A DNA stretch of 64,000 nucleotides from Zea mays (taxonomy: Eukaryota > Streptophyta > Magnoliopsida > Poales > Poaceae): positions 112,625,982 through 112,689,981 of the forward strand of contig NC_050097.1 in the NCBI RefSeq assembly GCF_902167145.1, read 5' to 3'. The number at the start of each line of letters is the position of its first letter. Position 1 is the stretch's first letter. Position numbers and translations under genes: made by a program. The notes under the pieces are model-generated. The model was given only the letters and a program-made list of their open reading frames with translations, was not told the DNA's origin and did no database searches. Shown here piece after piece: positions 22,817 through 34,577 of this stretch.

Positions 22817-25800
22817 ATGGCCAGAGTGCGCTCTACTGCTAGAATTGAGCGTGAGGGAGACGAAGCCAAAGGTGTAGAGACTGTTCCCATCTCAGAAGCA
22901 ATGCAGCGATCTGGATTGGTGACATCGAAAAACAACCCTGCTGCTGAAGCAGAACAAGCAGATATTGAAGAGACTGATTCTGAAGATGATCACAGTATCA
23001 CAGTACCGAGCAAGCCTAGCCATCTGGACTTCAGAAAGTCGACTGTCTCCGAGGCTGATTTCCCCAAGATGGTGAAGTCGGGCTATTTCAGTGAAAATGA
23101 GAAAAAGCTGATTCGCTTCGGTGGAGAGGAAACTACCCCGAAGCCAGAGAAGGATGAAATAGTGATTTTCAAGAGTTTTCTTAAAGCTGGTTTGAGATTT
23201 CCTTTGAATAGGATGATTGCTGATGTGCTAAAAAAGTTTGGTATCTATCTTCACCAACTGACTCCTAACGCCATTGTTAGGCTCAGTGTTTATATTTGGG
23301 CTCTCCGAAGCCAGGCGGTGGAGGCATTTGCCGAAGGTTTTTGCTGGGTACACGAGCTACATTACCAAACCAAGGCCAGAAAGGATGGATTACATGAAAA
23401 TTTTGGTTGTTACAATTTTGCCTATCGGAAAACCACAAAATTTCCTGTGATCAGCTACCGAAGCAAGTGGCCGGCAGGCTGGAAATCGGAATGGTTCTAC
23501 ATCAAAGTTGACGATGACAAGGAGAAGCTGGTACAGAGCCCGCTTGAACTGATCTTCGGAGAAACCAGACCCCGATGCAATATGACACCCGAAGGTCCGA
23601 CCCAGACCGCGCTGGCTGAATTCAGAACTATTGCAGAACACATTGGCACTAGAGATTTAGTGCAGGAATTTCTGGCCTTCAGAGTATTTCCAACTATGAA
23701 GGAATGGGCTATGTCGAAGCTTAAAGTTAAAAATAAAGAGGGGGAGCTTGTCCGACTACCCTACCATTATAAGTTCAAGAAATATTTTAAGGCACCTTAC
23801 CAAGAATGGCTCGATACAATCGAAATAATGAGTACTGAAATTCTTGGAAATTACTCTAAAAAAGAGGACCAACTGATGACAGCAGCCTTCGGCACCCGGC
23901 CGAAGCGAAGGCTGAACAGGGTGCTTGATGCTATAGGATTTGAATATGCTGATTATGGTCGACTGGGCGGAGATGCCGGAGGCCCGAAGCGAAAAAGAAT
24001 TGCCAGCGCCGTTGACGAAGAAGTCACCAAGGTGGCCAAAAAGAAAAAGGAAGGCTCTGAAAAACTTAGCCCTAAAAAGTTGAGCCCTGAGCCGAAGGTG
24101 GCCGCTGCAAGAAAGAGGAAAACTACATCTCCAGAACCAAAAACGTTGGTTCATGAAGAAGATACTCCCACAACGCCTTTTGCTTCCGAAGTAGAAGAGA
24201 TTATAAAGGTAATGACTGAACCCTTGCCTGCCAAGCTAAGTCCACTGGCGCCGGAACTGACGAAGTTTTTTCAGAAGGACAAAGCAGCTTCGGCAGAAGA
24301 AGGCCCTGCACTGCCAAAAAACGAAGAATTATTCAAATAGCAGATGTGATTCATCAGACGCCGCCACCGGTGCCAGTGTCAAAAATTATTTTTGGCGAGA
24401 CCGCCGAAGCTGAAGGCTCCGCAGCCGAAGCTGAAACCCCCGAAGCTGAAACCGGCGAAGCCGAAGCTACTGGGGCCGAAACCGAGGCCACAGAAGATCT
24501 GAACCTGGAAGACACACTTGAAGTTATTGATAATATACTCCTAAAAATAGCTGAGGAAGAAGTTGTTGTGGCCGCGGCGAGTACAGCTGCTGAAAAGGGA
24601 AAAAAGCAAGTTGAAGACATTTTGGAAGAAGGAGATTTTAAATTTCAAGATTTACTTGGGCAAGAATTGACAGATGCTGAGAAAGAAGAGCTTAAAAAAT
24701 ATGCCATAGCTTGCGGATATAAGCCTGGGGCTACGCTATTTGGTGGGGTTAACGAAGGAAAGCTGAGATGCCTTCGAAACCGCAACGAGGCTAAAATTGT
24801 TAGAACCCTCTCCAAAAGCATTGGCTTGCCGAAGCTAGAAGCGGACCTTTGCCGCTACCAACGACACCATATCGCCGGAAGCTTGCTTTATGCTAATTTT
24901 AAGGTAATAAATATTATTGCTATTTTATTATTATTATATTTTTTAGGTCATTTTCTTACGAATATTGTTTTGACAGAGCATATTATTAAGTAAGGTTCTA
25001 AAAATGCAACAAGATCTCGAAGAAGAGAAGAACAAAGCCATCATCAAAGACTTGGAAGAAAAGGTTGAAAACTACGAAGCTGATCTGAAAAAGAAGGACT
25101 TCACCATCCAAGATCTTGAAATCATGATTAAAGAGTACGAAGGTGCATTAGAAAAGAAAAACTTTGTTATCTAGTCTATAGAAGGCTCATTGGCTGAGGT
25201 CCAAGCAGAGAACAGCAGCTTAAAGAATGAATTGTTGAAATAATCAGAAAAATTTGAGCAGGAAAAGAAACATCTTGAAGCAAGCCTGAAAACTGAGGTG
25301 GATATAAATTCAAGTTTGCAGAAATCCTTTAAAGAACTCCAAGAGAAATGCCTAAGCTTCGGCAGCCGATGCGTGCAGCGGCTGAAGGTTGTGTTTCATT
25401 CTATCGGAGCCAGCTCTGAAAAATTTACACCTTCAGTTGAAAATCTGCCTAGTACATTAGAATATATTGAAGGCGAAGTTGATGCTCTTGACGAAGTTAT
25501 TGGTGGGCACGCCGACTTCTGCGCCCTGGTAGCTTCTCGGGGCACAGCTACTGCTTTTCTGAAGGCTGGCTGCATGCATGGAAATATTGTGAATAGACCA
25601 AACTTCAGCTTGTCAGCATCAGATCTGATAGATATTCCAAGCCTGGCCCGAAGCATTGGAAATAGATTCATGACTCAAATTTGGGTAAATGGCGGACGAA
25701 AAATGGCGGGTGACGAAGCTCGAAGTCACCTTAAGCCGGTAAGAAACTTATACTTGTTACTTTTACCTTCTCCTTGAAATTGGCACCTTTTTTATTCTGC

Positions 25801-25837
25801 TCTTTGGTATACATAGGATGAAGAAGCTGAAGAATGA
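22817..25837 (+). pseudogene. Antisense accessory gene of Tat element B (Transposase_28-like), three exons, decayed
   Basis: This is a homologue of the antisense gene in element A; function unknown. I take the ATG at 22817 (MARVRSTARIERE), not the open codons upstream, because it follows the TATA box and leader as in A. The exon model is 22817-24903, 24995-25738 and 25817-25837, with introns GTAATA to AGTAAG and GTAAGA to CATAG at positions matching A. The core shows FKSFLKAGLRFPL, IYLHQLTPNAIVRL, YIWALRSQ and HIGTRDLVQEFLAFRVFP. A basic, then Glu/Ala-rich middle (repeated AEAETPEAE type) and a coiled-coil exon 2 follow. Damage: a frameshift near 24340, two stops in exon 2 (near 25173 and 25241) and an early stop in exon 3. 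It is more eroded than the copy in A. Confidence 0.78.
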
Positions 25838-26289
25838 CGAAGCTGAAGTTTGACGAAGCCTAGCCCGAAGCTTAATAGTTGCTGCAATATATTTCCCTGC
25901 AAAAATTCTGGAAAAACTTTTGTAATATAGTTATGGAACAACTTATGTAAATTTGTACATACCTTGTAATATATTTTGTTTCCGTTATCTGTGTACAATC
26001 TGCTTTGCTGTGGACGAAACTTCTCTTTTGAGCCGAAGGCGAAAAACACCTTCCCTTCTTTTCGTACACAATGAAGCATAAAAATTTTCCATTCAAAGTT
26101 TTTCCTCATTGCCGAAGTACCTGTCCTTTTTGTGTGGTATGATGATGATTCTATATATGTCTAAATGAATGTTTATGAATGCAAATGACATGATGAAATG
26201 TATTGTGCAAATAAATATTGGGACACATATTCAAAAACCATAATCACAGTCCTTCATCTCCTTAGGAATGATTCAAATCTTTTTGCCGT

Positions 26290-26640
26290 TTACTTTTCGG
26301 CTTCACTGTTTACTTTTCGGTGTATCAGCGTTGACTTTTCGCTGTAAGCCTCCCTTGGGAGCTTCTTCGCTTTTTACTTTTAGCGGAATCAGCGTTGACT
26401 TTTCGCTGTAAGCCTCCCTTAGGAGCTTCTTCGCCTTTTACTTTCGGCGGAATCAGCGTTTATTTTTCGCTGTAAGCCTCCCTTAGGAGCTTCTTCGCCT
26501 TTTACTTTCAGCGGAATCAGCGTTTATTTTTCGCTGTAATCCTCCCTTAGGAGCTTCTTCGCCTTTTACTTTCGACGGAATCAGCGTTTATTTTTCGCTG
26601 TAAGCTCCGCATTCCCTTAGGAACGACTTTTGAGCTTCTC
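26290..26640. repeat. 64-bp tandem repeat block of element B
   Basis: About four and a half units near 64 bp are visible, with the same words as in element A (cgctgtaagcctccctt, aggagcttcttcgcc, gcggaatcagcg). The block ends in the variant gcattcccttaggaacgac. Some units read cagcgttgacttttcgctg, keeping the CAGCG/CGCTG stem with a changed loop. It lies between the 3' end of pol and the 3' end of the antisense gene. The related hairpin block gaaggcgaaaaacacctt lies upstream at 26035-26052. Confidence 0.9.
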
Positions 26641-26810
26641 CCTATTTCCTTTTCTTTTTTCATTTGCATTTACATTTACATTTTTGGGGGATATCACTCT
26701 CATAGAATTAAAATAAGGAAAATTACATGTTGTGGCCCCATTAAAAACCTTTCTCCCCCTTTGGAAAGGAAAAGGGTGCCACAAAAAAGAATAGAAAAAA
26801 TTACATCAAG

Positions 26811-28594
26811 CTAAACATAATATCGCCGAAGCTCATCCGCATTCCATGATCTAGGAATGTCGTTGTCGTCCATATCCTTCAATCTGTAGGAACCGGGTCT
26901 TGATGAAGATACTACCAAAAAGGGTCCTTCCCACTTCAGCTGTAATTTACCTACTGTCTCAGGATTGGCTACTCTTCGAAGCACCAAGTGTCCTGGTTCA
27001 ATGTTCTTCAGCTTAACTTTTCTGTCACGCCATTTTATTGTTTCGGCTTGATATTTATTGATGTTTTCCACAGCTTGAAGTCTGATCCCTTCTATAGCAT
27101 CTTTTTCTACAGAGCAATCATTTTCGTCTTCACCTTCTGCCGAAGCTACCGTTCTTATTGATCCTGCTTTGGCCTCTTCCGGGGTTATTGCTTCGTCACC
27201 AAACAACAGTTTGAAGGGCGTAAAGCCTGTTGATCTTGACATGGTTGTGTTATGGCTCCACACCACTTTGATTAACTCGTCTAGCCACTTTCCCCTGGGC
27301 TGATTGAAGATTGATTTCATTATTCCTGTCATTATGATCCCATTAGCTCTTTCGACAAGTCCATTTGACTCTGGATGTCGGACTGATGCAAAATGGATCT
27401 TCGTGCCAATTTGATCACAAAATTCTCTGAAGGCTTCAGAATCAAACTGTGTCCCATTGTCCATAGTAATGGCCTTCGGCACTCCGTAGCGACAAACAAT
27501 ATTTTGCCAGAAAATTTTTTGAATAGTAAACGAAGTTATTGTGGCTAAGGGCTTTGCCTCAATCCACTTGGAAAAATATTCCACTGCCACTACAACATAT
27601 CTTAAATTCCCCTGTGCTGGTGGTAATGGGCCTAGCAAATCAAGGCCCCACCTTTGCAACGGCCAAGTGGGTTGTATTAATTGAGTTAAAGACGAAGGTT
27701 GTTTTTGATCTCTTGCACATTTCTGACAACCTTCGCACTTTTGGACTAAATCCGCTGCATCCGAAGCTGCCTTTGGCCAATAAAATCCTTGACGAAAAAC
27801 TTTCCCAAGCAAAGGCCTAGATCCAATGTGAGATCCACACAGGCCTGCATGTATTTCTTTCATTGATTCTATACCTTCGGATCTGGATAAACACTTGAGC
27901 AGCGGGGAACAGACCCCACGCTTGTATAGTTCTCCTTCTATTATGACATATGGTCGAGCTCTTGCTTCTATCCTCCTGTTATAAGCTTCATCGTCTGAAA
28001 GAAAATTACCCTGAAGAAAAGAGATGATTTCAGTTCTCCAATCTTCACTATAGACAGGGGATATATTGAGGATTGCTATTTCAAGAAGCTCGACCGAAGG
28101 TGCTTTTATTGTTTCAAAAAATACTTCCGAAGGTAAAGGCAGCCCCTGAGCTGCTGACTTGGCCAATAGATCAGCATATTCATTTTCTCCACGAGGAATA
28201 TTTTTAACAGAGAACCCTTCGAAGGAAGCCTCAATCCTTCGGACTGTATCTAGATATTTTTCAAGCTTTGGGTCTCTTGCTTTATAGCTCTTGTCAATAT
28301 GTCCAGAAATAACTTGGGAGTCAGTTTTAAGAATAGCCCTTCTGATTCCCATTGCCTTTAACTTCTGAAGACCCAAGAGCAGAGCTTCGTACTCAGCAAT
28401 ATTATTTGTGCAACTGAAATTAAGCCTTGTCGCATAACAAGTTTTAATTTGGAAGGTGAAACCAATACAGCAGCTGCTCCTGCTCCGAAGGTTCCCCAAG
28501 ACCCATCGCAAAACACTGTCCATGCTTCGGCATCTTTATTCGTTTCTTCCTCCTGAGCCCCTGGCGTCCAATCAGCAATGAAGTCTGCCAACGC
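26811..28594 (-). pseudogene. pol: Element B archaeal-type RNase H and integrase
   Basis: This is the C-terminal half of the pol polyprotein. The start shows WTVFCDGSWGTFGAGAAAVL, the first catalytic region of the second, archaeal-type RNase H that marks Tat elements. A frame change near 28440 follows, then CTNNIAEYEALLLGL and LKTDSQVISGHI. Integrase follows with a zinc-binding HAGLCGSHIG and CEGCQKC. The catalytic residues are in WGLDLLGPLP, ITMDNGTQFD and SNGLVERANG. The C-terminal end has GPFLVVSSSRPGSYRL and no chromodomain. A stop just upstream (28595-28597) separates it from the reverse transcriptase frame. Apart from these two lesions the 570-codon frame is open, so decay is limited. 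Confidence 0.93.
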
Positions 28595-30196
28595 TTAGGA
28601 CTGAATCGAAGATCTATGGACATAATCAATGCAAAATTCATTGAGCTCTGCAGCCCATTTTCCAATCCTTCCAGTAGCTTCTCGGTTTCTCATAATATCC
28701 TTCAAAGGTTGTGAAGAAGGAACAATTATGTTGTAAGCTTGAAAATAATGCCGAAGCTTCCTGGAGGCCATCAAAACAGCATACAGTACTTTCTCCAATT
28801 CTGTATAATTTTTCTTTGATAAACTAAGAACTTCGGATACAAAATATATTGGGGCCTGCTTCTTGACTTGGCCTTCAAGCTTCTCCTGGACAAGTGCTGC
28901 ACTTACCGCTGAGTGCGAAGCTGCCACATATAATAACAGAGGAGCCCCTGGCGTTGGTGGAGTTAATGTTGTTAGATCTATCAAATATTGCTTCAGTTCT
29001 TTGAAGGCTTTCTGTTGGACTGGTCCCCATTGAAAGACTTCGGCTGACTTCAGTACTTCGAAAAATGGTAAATTTCTCTCTACTGATCTAGATATAAATC
29101 TGTTGAGAGATGCCAGTCTTCCTGTCAATCTTTGAGCCCCGTTCTTTGTACTTGGTGGTTCCATTCGAAGTATAGCTTCGATTTTGCTTGGATTAGCCTC
29201 AATTCCCTTTGTTGAAACTAGGCAACCGAGAAATTTCCCCTTCTTTACTCTAAAGACACATTTTTCTGGATTCAGCTTTAAACCAGCCTGTCTAAAATTA
29301 GCGAAGGTCTCCTGCAGATCAGCAATGTGATTATCTTGCTTCGTGCTTTTTACAATGATATCATCAACATAAGTTAGCACATTCCTGCCTATCTGAGAAT
29401 GGAGGACCTTCGCTGTCATTCTGCTGAAACTTCCTTCGGCATTCTTAAGCCCCTCAGGCATCCGAAGGTAACAATATGTTCCACTGGGGGTTATGAAGCT
29501 GGTTTTCGGTTCATCCTCCTTCTTCATCCAGATTTGATGATAACCTGAATAGCAATCCAGCAGACTCATAAGCTCTGATGAAGCTGCTACATCGACTAAG
29601 GAATCTATCCTTGGCAATGGAAACTCGTCCTTCGGACAGGCTTTATTGAGATCAGTGAAATCGATGCACATTCTCCATTTACCATTGGCCTTCTTTACCA
29701 TAACAGTGTTAGCCAACCATTCTGGATATTTCACTTCTCTGATAACTCCAGCACTGAGGAGTCTTTTCACTTCGTTGCGAGCACCCTCGGCCTTGTCATC
29801 AGACATCTTTCGAAGCCTTTGCTTTCTTGGTCTGAAAGATGGATCAACATTGAGCGAGTGCTCAATAACATCCCTATTTACTCCGCAAAGATCATTAGCT
29901 GACCAAGCAAAAACATCTTTGTTGTTGAACAAAAACCTTATCAAGGTTTTCTCCTGCTTTTCGGACAGTTGAGATCCCAACAGCACCTTCTGCTCTGCTA
30001 TGTCCTCACATAAGAGCATGGGCTTCGGCTGATCAGCCGAAGCAGCTTTTTCCCTTCTGAACTTGTATTGCTCACAAGCTTCAGCTCCATCTATATTATG
30101 GATTGCTTTTGAGTCTGTCCAATTTCCTTCGGCCCTTCTGGCAGCTTCCTGACTTCCATGAATAGCAATGGGCCCTTGGTCCGAAGGTATCTTCAT
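28595..30196 (-). pseudogene. pol: Element B reverse transcriptase and native RNase H
   Basis: The frame is open for 533 codons and ends in a stop inside the polyprotein. Reverse transcriptase motifs are MVKKANGKWRMCIDFTDLNK, LPRIDSLVD, the palm word LLDCYSGYHQIWM and the catalytic YVDDIIVKS (29349-29373). A connection domain and the ordinary gypsy RNase H follow, with LLLYVAASHSAVSAAL and ELEKVLYAVLMASRKLRHYF. The enzyme would make the DNA copy of the element and could also act on RNA of the pol-less relatives A, C and D. The catalytic residues visible here are intact. Confidence 0.93.
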
Positions 30197-30763
30197 GCAA
30201 AGATAAGCTGGATGAAGAATTGCTTCGAAGGCGTTAAGAGTACCACGACCAATGATTGCATTGTAAGGTTATTCCATGTCAACAATATCAAACACAACTT
30301 GTTCAGTTCTTGTGTTGTTGATAAATCCGAATGTCACTGGCATTGTGATTTTGCCGAGTGCTACAATCTGCCTCCCTCCGAAGCCACAAAGAGGATGTGT
30401 GGCATCATGAATTTTGTCTTCGGGCTCTTGCATCTATCTGAAGGCCTTAGCAAATATGATATCAGCTGCGCTGCCTGTATCAACCAGAACATTATGGACC
30501 AGAAATCCTTTGATCACACAAGAGATGACCATAGCATCGTTGTGTGGGTAATCCTTGAGTTGAAGATCCTCTTGGGAGAAGGTAATTGGAATGTGAGACC
30601 ATCTTGACTTGATGAAGGGTCCTTGCACCCCGACATGCTGTACCCTTCTCTGTGCTTCCTTCTTCTGCTTCTTGTTGGCTGGCTCTGAGCATGAACCGCC
30701 TGTTATCGGGAGTACCAGCTTCGGAGCCGAAGCCGCTCCAGCTTGATTGTTGAACGAAGCCAT
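30197..30763 (-). pseudogene. Element B protease leader (no Gag)
   Basis: The first ATG, at 30763, gives MASFNNQAGAASAP and leads within about 90 codons to the aspartic protease motif VLVDTGSAADI. A basic patch (KKQKKEAQRR) lies between. Two in-frame stops, near 30434 and 30269, break the protease. Nothing resembles the capsid core or zinc knuckle seen in element A. The protease would cleave Gag and Pol; with no Gag here, substrate Gag would have to come from another element. The MASFNNQ start lies 45 bp from the 5' LTR, so no room exists for a missing Gag. Confidence 0.85.
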
Positions 30764-30788
30764 TAGCTCAAAAAAGTGGAAGTGAGTT

Positions 30789-30806
30789 CACCGGAGGTGG
30801 GCGCCA
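30789..30806 (-). promoter_or_regulatory. Primer-binding site of element B
   Basis: On the minus strand TGGCGCCCACCTCCGGTG sits one base inside the 5' LTR, identical to the site of element A. A shared primer site and leader (GTGAACTCAC follows in both) fits packaging by a common machinery. Confidence 0.78.
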
Positions 30807-30807
30807 A

Positions 30808-31407
30808 TGTTGGGGACTCGTTCTCAAATGCTATGAATTAAGAACAAGACAACATAAAATGTTAAATATCAATACCCTTCGTCCGCTGAAGCATTATTTC
30901 CCCAAGGATTTAATGAACTTTGGACGAAGGTTGTCATAGTAAAATTACAAAGGTCTTACCTTCGTAATTAAACTTATAAAGACAATGTGAAATAACACAA
31001 GACATAAAACATTAAAGATAAATAAATTGGAAATAAATAACATCAGTTTATCTATTATACAAATATAAAATGTTTAAACATAACGTTTATACATATTTAT
31101 ACCTCTGCCTTGACAGATGATAATTTCCGAGTGATACGATTGCAATTACCGAAAATCGTGAACAGTAAAGGAATACTGTTCACTATTTATAGGCACAGGA
31201 CATAGCCTGTGAGGAATTACAATCATACCCTTCATAAAAGTTTACAACAATGACTCAGACTCTTATGGGCTAAAAGTTCATTCTATCTTTAAGTCGGTTT
31301 GTAATTCCGAAGCTTCATGAATGGCACCTTCGGCATCACGTACAAGTAGCTTCAGCCGAAGCTGTTTCTTTCTGCAGGACCTTCGGCGACGAAGCATGGT
31401 CCCAACA
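30808..31407 (-). repeat. 5' LTR of element B
   Basis: This is the partner of 21758-22357 with the same length and termini, and is followed by the second ggcgg duplication. Confidence 0.93.
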
Positions 31408-32786
31408 GGCGGCGAGGGAGGTCCGGCGAAGGGCGGGGTTAGCTCTGGGAATTCCTTGTGGTCACGTCGAGGTACGGCTCGTCGAAGGTGATGGCCGGAA
31501 TCGGTCGGTCCACGTGCGTAGGCAGGCGGGCTCATCGGCGATATGTGGTCCGGCCTGCTCACAGCGGTAGAGTTCAATCCAAGGGCACAGGAAGCTTCAC
31601 GGGGTGATAAGAAATCTACCCGTGCAAGGAATCGAAGGAAGACTCACCGTGGAGCTCGGTCTATGTACGCCGGCGGTCGGGTGAAGTCCGGCGACGTCGA
31701 TCCGCCGTCTCCGGCGAGGTAGCACTCGATTCCTGGCTCTAGGAGCTTCACCCAGGCACGTAGAGGCTATCCCGAGGGTCAGACGGGGCGGGGAATGGCT
31801 AGGGTGGCCGATTTATGGTGGTCAGGTCTCGGGCGGCCGCTGGCACGCCATGCGCAGAGCAATCGCCGGTGAACTTGCGCTCCGACGACGTTGAGAGCGA
31901 GTGGGGGCGTTCGGTCGACTTTATAGACGCGGGCGCGGGCGTGGGCCTGGGCACGGGTTTGGCTTGGCGCGACGCGGGGCCGAGCGCCGGGGCGTGCTCT
32001 GGCGCGCCAGAACGCGTCGAACACGTGGGCGTTTGTTTCTGCCTCTGTTCAAGCGTTTGCAGAGATCATAAACGTGCGAATCTTGCCAAGAGTCTTGCGC
32101 AAATCTCTTCCTAGCACCTAGGGCTAGCTATTATGTGTGAGTTCCAATGGGAGATATGCCCTAGTTCTCAAGATAGGCGGGCGCCAAATCGGGTCTGCCG
32201 GCACTGTTCACCCCGAGACAAAATGGATGTCAAATCGTGTCAAATGGTCTTGGCTTCGGTTCAAATTTTTCCAGGGTGTTCCTAAGGTAATTTGGCTCCT
32301 TTTTGTTATTTAGACCATATGGTTTTGGCACCATTAAAAAGGTGAACACTTCTGATCATTGGATTTGAGTGGTTTTGGGGACTTAGAGAGAAAATGGATG
32401 GCTCTAGGGTGCTCTCCACTTAGTGAATTGATTTAGGGTTTTTGTGGGGCCTTTTTGTAATATTTCTCTTACTAAGTTTTGTAGCTTTACTAATAATCTT
32501 CATCTTCAATAAAGGTTCCTTTTTTGTTGTTTTGATCTTTTGCCCATTCTTTCCCCTTTAATCCCATTGTTAGGGTTTAAGGCTTAAGAAATAGTTAGGG
32601 TTTTAGAATCTTGTTTGTGGGTGAACATTGTATGAAGGGTAGACTTTCTTTCTTGTTATGGTTAATGCTTAGCTTAGCCATGATTCTAAAACTTTTAGTC
32701 CCATCCTTTCCATTATAGCACAAGGTTTGAGTAGGACATAATGTGTTTCTTTGGCCAGGGCTCTGGGTAACACCAGGGGTGTTACA
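31408..32786 (-). other. Remainder of the long solo LTR, GC-rich then AT-rich
   Basis: 31413-32020 is strongly GC-rich (words such as ggtccggcgaagg and gcgggcgcgggcgtggg) and gives several long but meaningless open frames on both strands. From 32100 to the end the sequence is ordinary and non-coding. Similar GC-rich blocks occur within the long LTRs at 52209-55277 and 59756-62286. No gene is supported. Confidence 0.6.
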
Positions 32787-32791
32787 CTTTC

Positions 32792-33203
32792 GTGGAGTGA
32801 GGTTAGATGGTGCCTCATTTTATCACTCCACATACAATAATCTTCACCATCAAAATATGATGGTTTGCCTAGGGGTACGTAAAGGAGCGTGTTTAGGAAT
32901 ACGAGGATAGCGAAGAGGCATCTTACTATACTTCTTACGCTCTTGGCGCTTCGAAGATGTGGACTCGGTGCCAGAGATGGAAGGTGAGGAAGAATAGGTC
33001 TCGTAGTAGACCACCTTCTTCATCTTCTTTTTCTTCTTGTCACCCTTCCTATGTGACTTGATGGAGCCGGCGGATTCCTCCTTGTGCTCCTTATGCTTGT
33101 CGCCGACCTCCTTTGATGGAGTTCTCTCTTCATTCTTCTTTCCCGAAGATCTGGGCTTTTCCCCAGTCACCATCTCTCTTTTGGCGTGTTCTCCCGACAT
33201 CAC
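32792..33203 (-). pseudogene. gag: Copia Gag, N-terminal part
   Basis: This is the start of Gag of the Opie-like element, with MMSGEHAKREM at 33203. A highly charged Lys/Glu/Ser leader is followed by YYETYSSSPSISGT, a basic patch, and near the break SYFDGEDYCMWSDKM and HHLTSL. The frame then meets the long solo LTR at 32791 and resumes at 18810 (IWVIVEFGAQ). The primer site lies about 30 bp upstream. The open frame seen first ends before the break, so at least one frame change lies near 32850. Confidence 0.85.
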
Positions 33204-33234
33204 TTTGAGTTGTTAAACTCTAATGAAGCATCGG

Positions 33235-33246
33235 GCTCTGATACCA
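33235..33246 (-). promoter_or_regulatory. tRNA-Met primer-binding site of the copia element
   Basis: The minus strand reads TGGTATCAGAGC two bases inside the 5' LTR. This is the canonical site complementary to the 3' end of initiator tRNA-Met and fixes the element's orientation. Confidence 0.93.
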
Positions 33247-33248
33247 AT

Positions 33249-34508
33249 TGAAGTCGCCTAGAGGGGAGTGAATAGAAGAAACCTGAAAATTATAAACTTT
33301 GAACACGCACTTCACCTGGGGTTAGGGTTAGAAATAAATAATAGTGAATTCAGAGTGTGGAAGATAGTTTTTCTTGCTATGAGTTGCTCAATCAATGCAG
33401 ATAACTTTGGGAGCTAACTCAAACAAATGTGAGCAAGACACTTCTAGTGAGAGGGGAGAGGGAAGAAACAAATAAAATAGTGAAGATCAACATAAATGGA
33501 GAAGGTGAATTGTTTCCCGAGGTTCGGTTCCAAAGAACCTAGTCCCCGTTGAGGAGGTCACAAAGGCCAGGTCTATTTCAACCCTTTCCCTCTCTCAATG
33601 GGTCACCTAGACCGGTCGAGTGCTTCTTCTTAATCACACGAGTCACTAAGACCCCACAAGGATCACCACACAATTAGGTGTATCTTGCTTCCTTTAGAAA
33701 ACACTAGGAAAGATTAGAAGGAGAAGAAGAAAGCAACCAAGCAACAAGAGCAACAAAAGAAACACAAGTCACCCTGTCTCAAGTCACTAAACACTTTTGA
33801 TCACTTGACTTGATTTTGAAACTTGCAGAGGATTGAATGCTTTGAATGTGTCTTTGGAGTGTATTCTTTGCTATTGTATTAAATGTTGAGAGTGAGAAGC
33901 TTGGCTTGTTTGAATGGTGGTGGTTGTTTATTTATAGCCCCAACCACTATTCTAGTCGTTGACTGACTGCTCTGTCGATAGGCACACCGGACACAGTACT
34001 ATTCATTGTTCGGTGCGTGCCATGTCAGCCGACCATTGGGATTTCGAGTTGTTGACCGTTGAAGTCGTCTTTCCTCGTGGCACACCGGACAGTCCTGCGA
34101 CCTGACTGTCACAGACTGTCTTCTGACTTCTGGCGCTGCAGACTGCAGGCGCAGTCCCGCAGTCAACCGTTGGTGGAGACAACTGTTGCACCGAGGGCTC
34201 ACCGGACAGTCTGGTGGCACACCGGACATTCCAGTGATTTTTAGTGGACGAGCCCAAGAAAACCCGAGAGCGGCCAGTTTGTGAAGTGCTCCAGCCAGGG
34301 CACCGGACACTGTCCGGTGCGCCACTGGCTGCAGCAAGTCTATTTTGCTCCAAACTTGTAGAATCTCCCACAGTCATTTTCTTTTATGTGTGTATGAACT
34401 TTATGCACCTAAGAAAAAAATTTACTAGGCAAACTAGTTAGTCCATATGGTTTGTGATGGACGTCACTAAAATCGATTATAGGAAATGTTGAGGGCATTT
34501 CCCTTTCA
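33249..34508 (-). repeat. 5' LTR of the Opie-like copia element
   Basis: It starts tgaagtcgcc and ends ccctttca, matching 1106-2420. The right target duplication tcgac follows at 34509-34513. Open frames across it on both strands are not conserved between the two LTR copies and are rejected as genes. Confidence 0.92.
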
Positions 34509-34577
34509 TCGACCAATCATGATAGCAAGGGAAGCCGACCGGCTACGCAATTTGCTCCCTCCCTAAGCACGATCGCC

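Larger units (their letters stand above)
21758..31407 (-). mobile_element. Tat-lineage gypsy element B (protease-pol plus antisense gene, no gag)
   Basis: The LTRs are 21758-22357 and 30808-31407 (600 bp each), with identical ggcgg duplications at 21753-21757 and 31408-31412. Sense is minus. The primer site lies at 30789-30806. A short leader frame leads straight into protease, reverse transcriptase, RNase H and integrase (30763-26811), followed by the tandem-repeat block and the plus-strand antisense gene (22817-25837). No Gag capsid or zinc knuckle is present: the protease motif occurs within about 100 codons of the first ATG. This is the mirror image of element A. The LTRs differ at about 11 of 600 sites by eye. 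Confidence 0.93.
18816..32786 (-). mobile_element. Long (about 4.3 kb) solo LTR, probably gypsy chromovirus (Tekay/Del-like), split by element B
   Basis: The unit begins tgtggcggaactgcc and ends ggggtgttaca, so on the minus strand it runs TGTAACACCCC to CCACA. Identical ctttc duplications lie at 18811-18815 and 32787-32791. Removing the duplication restores the copia Gag frame. Excluding element B it is about 4.3 kb with no pol-like frame and no internal second LTR start, which fits a solo LTR. TGTAACACC starts and LTRs of several kb are typical of Tekay-type gypsy elements in grasses. An internally deleted non-autonomous element remains possible. Most of 18816-21757 is non-coding and AT-rich. 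Confidence 0.7.
1106..34508 (-). mobile_element. Opie/Ji-like copia element (SIRE/Maximus type) with two nested LTR insertions
   Basis: The element reads on the minus strand. Its 5' LTR is at 33249-34508, a tRNA-Met primer site at 33235-33246, gag and pol follow, and its 3' LTR is at 1106-2420. It is flanked by identical tcgac duplications (1101-1105 and 34509-34513). Domain order is Gag, protease, integrase, reverse transcriptase, RNase H, the copia order. The words GEDY, SWASK and DNGTEF fit the Opie/Ji/SIRE group of maize. Element A interrupts the RNase H region, and a long LTR unit carrying element B interrupts gag. Stops and frameshifts are scattered through the coding region, so it is not autonomous. 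Confidence 0.92.

Noticed and set aside
31278..32114. Open frames in the GC-rich part of the long LTR
   Set aside because: Low-complexity, overlapping on both strands and without recognisable motifs; non-coding LTR sequence.
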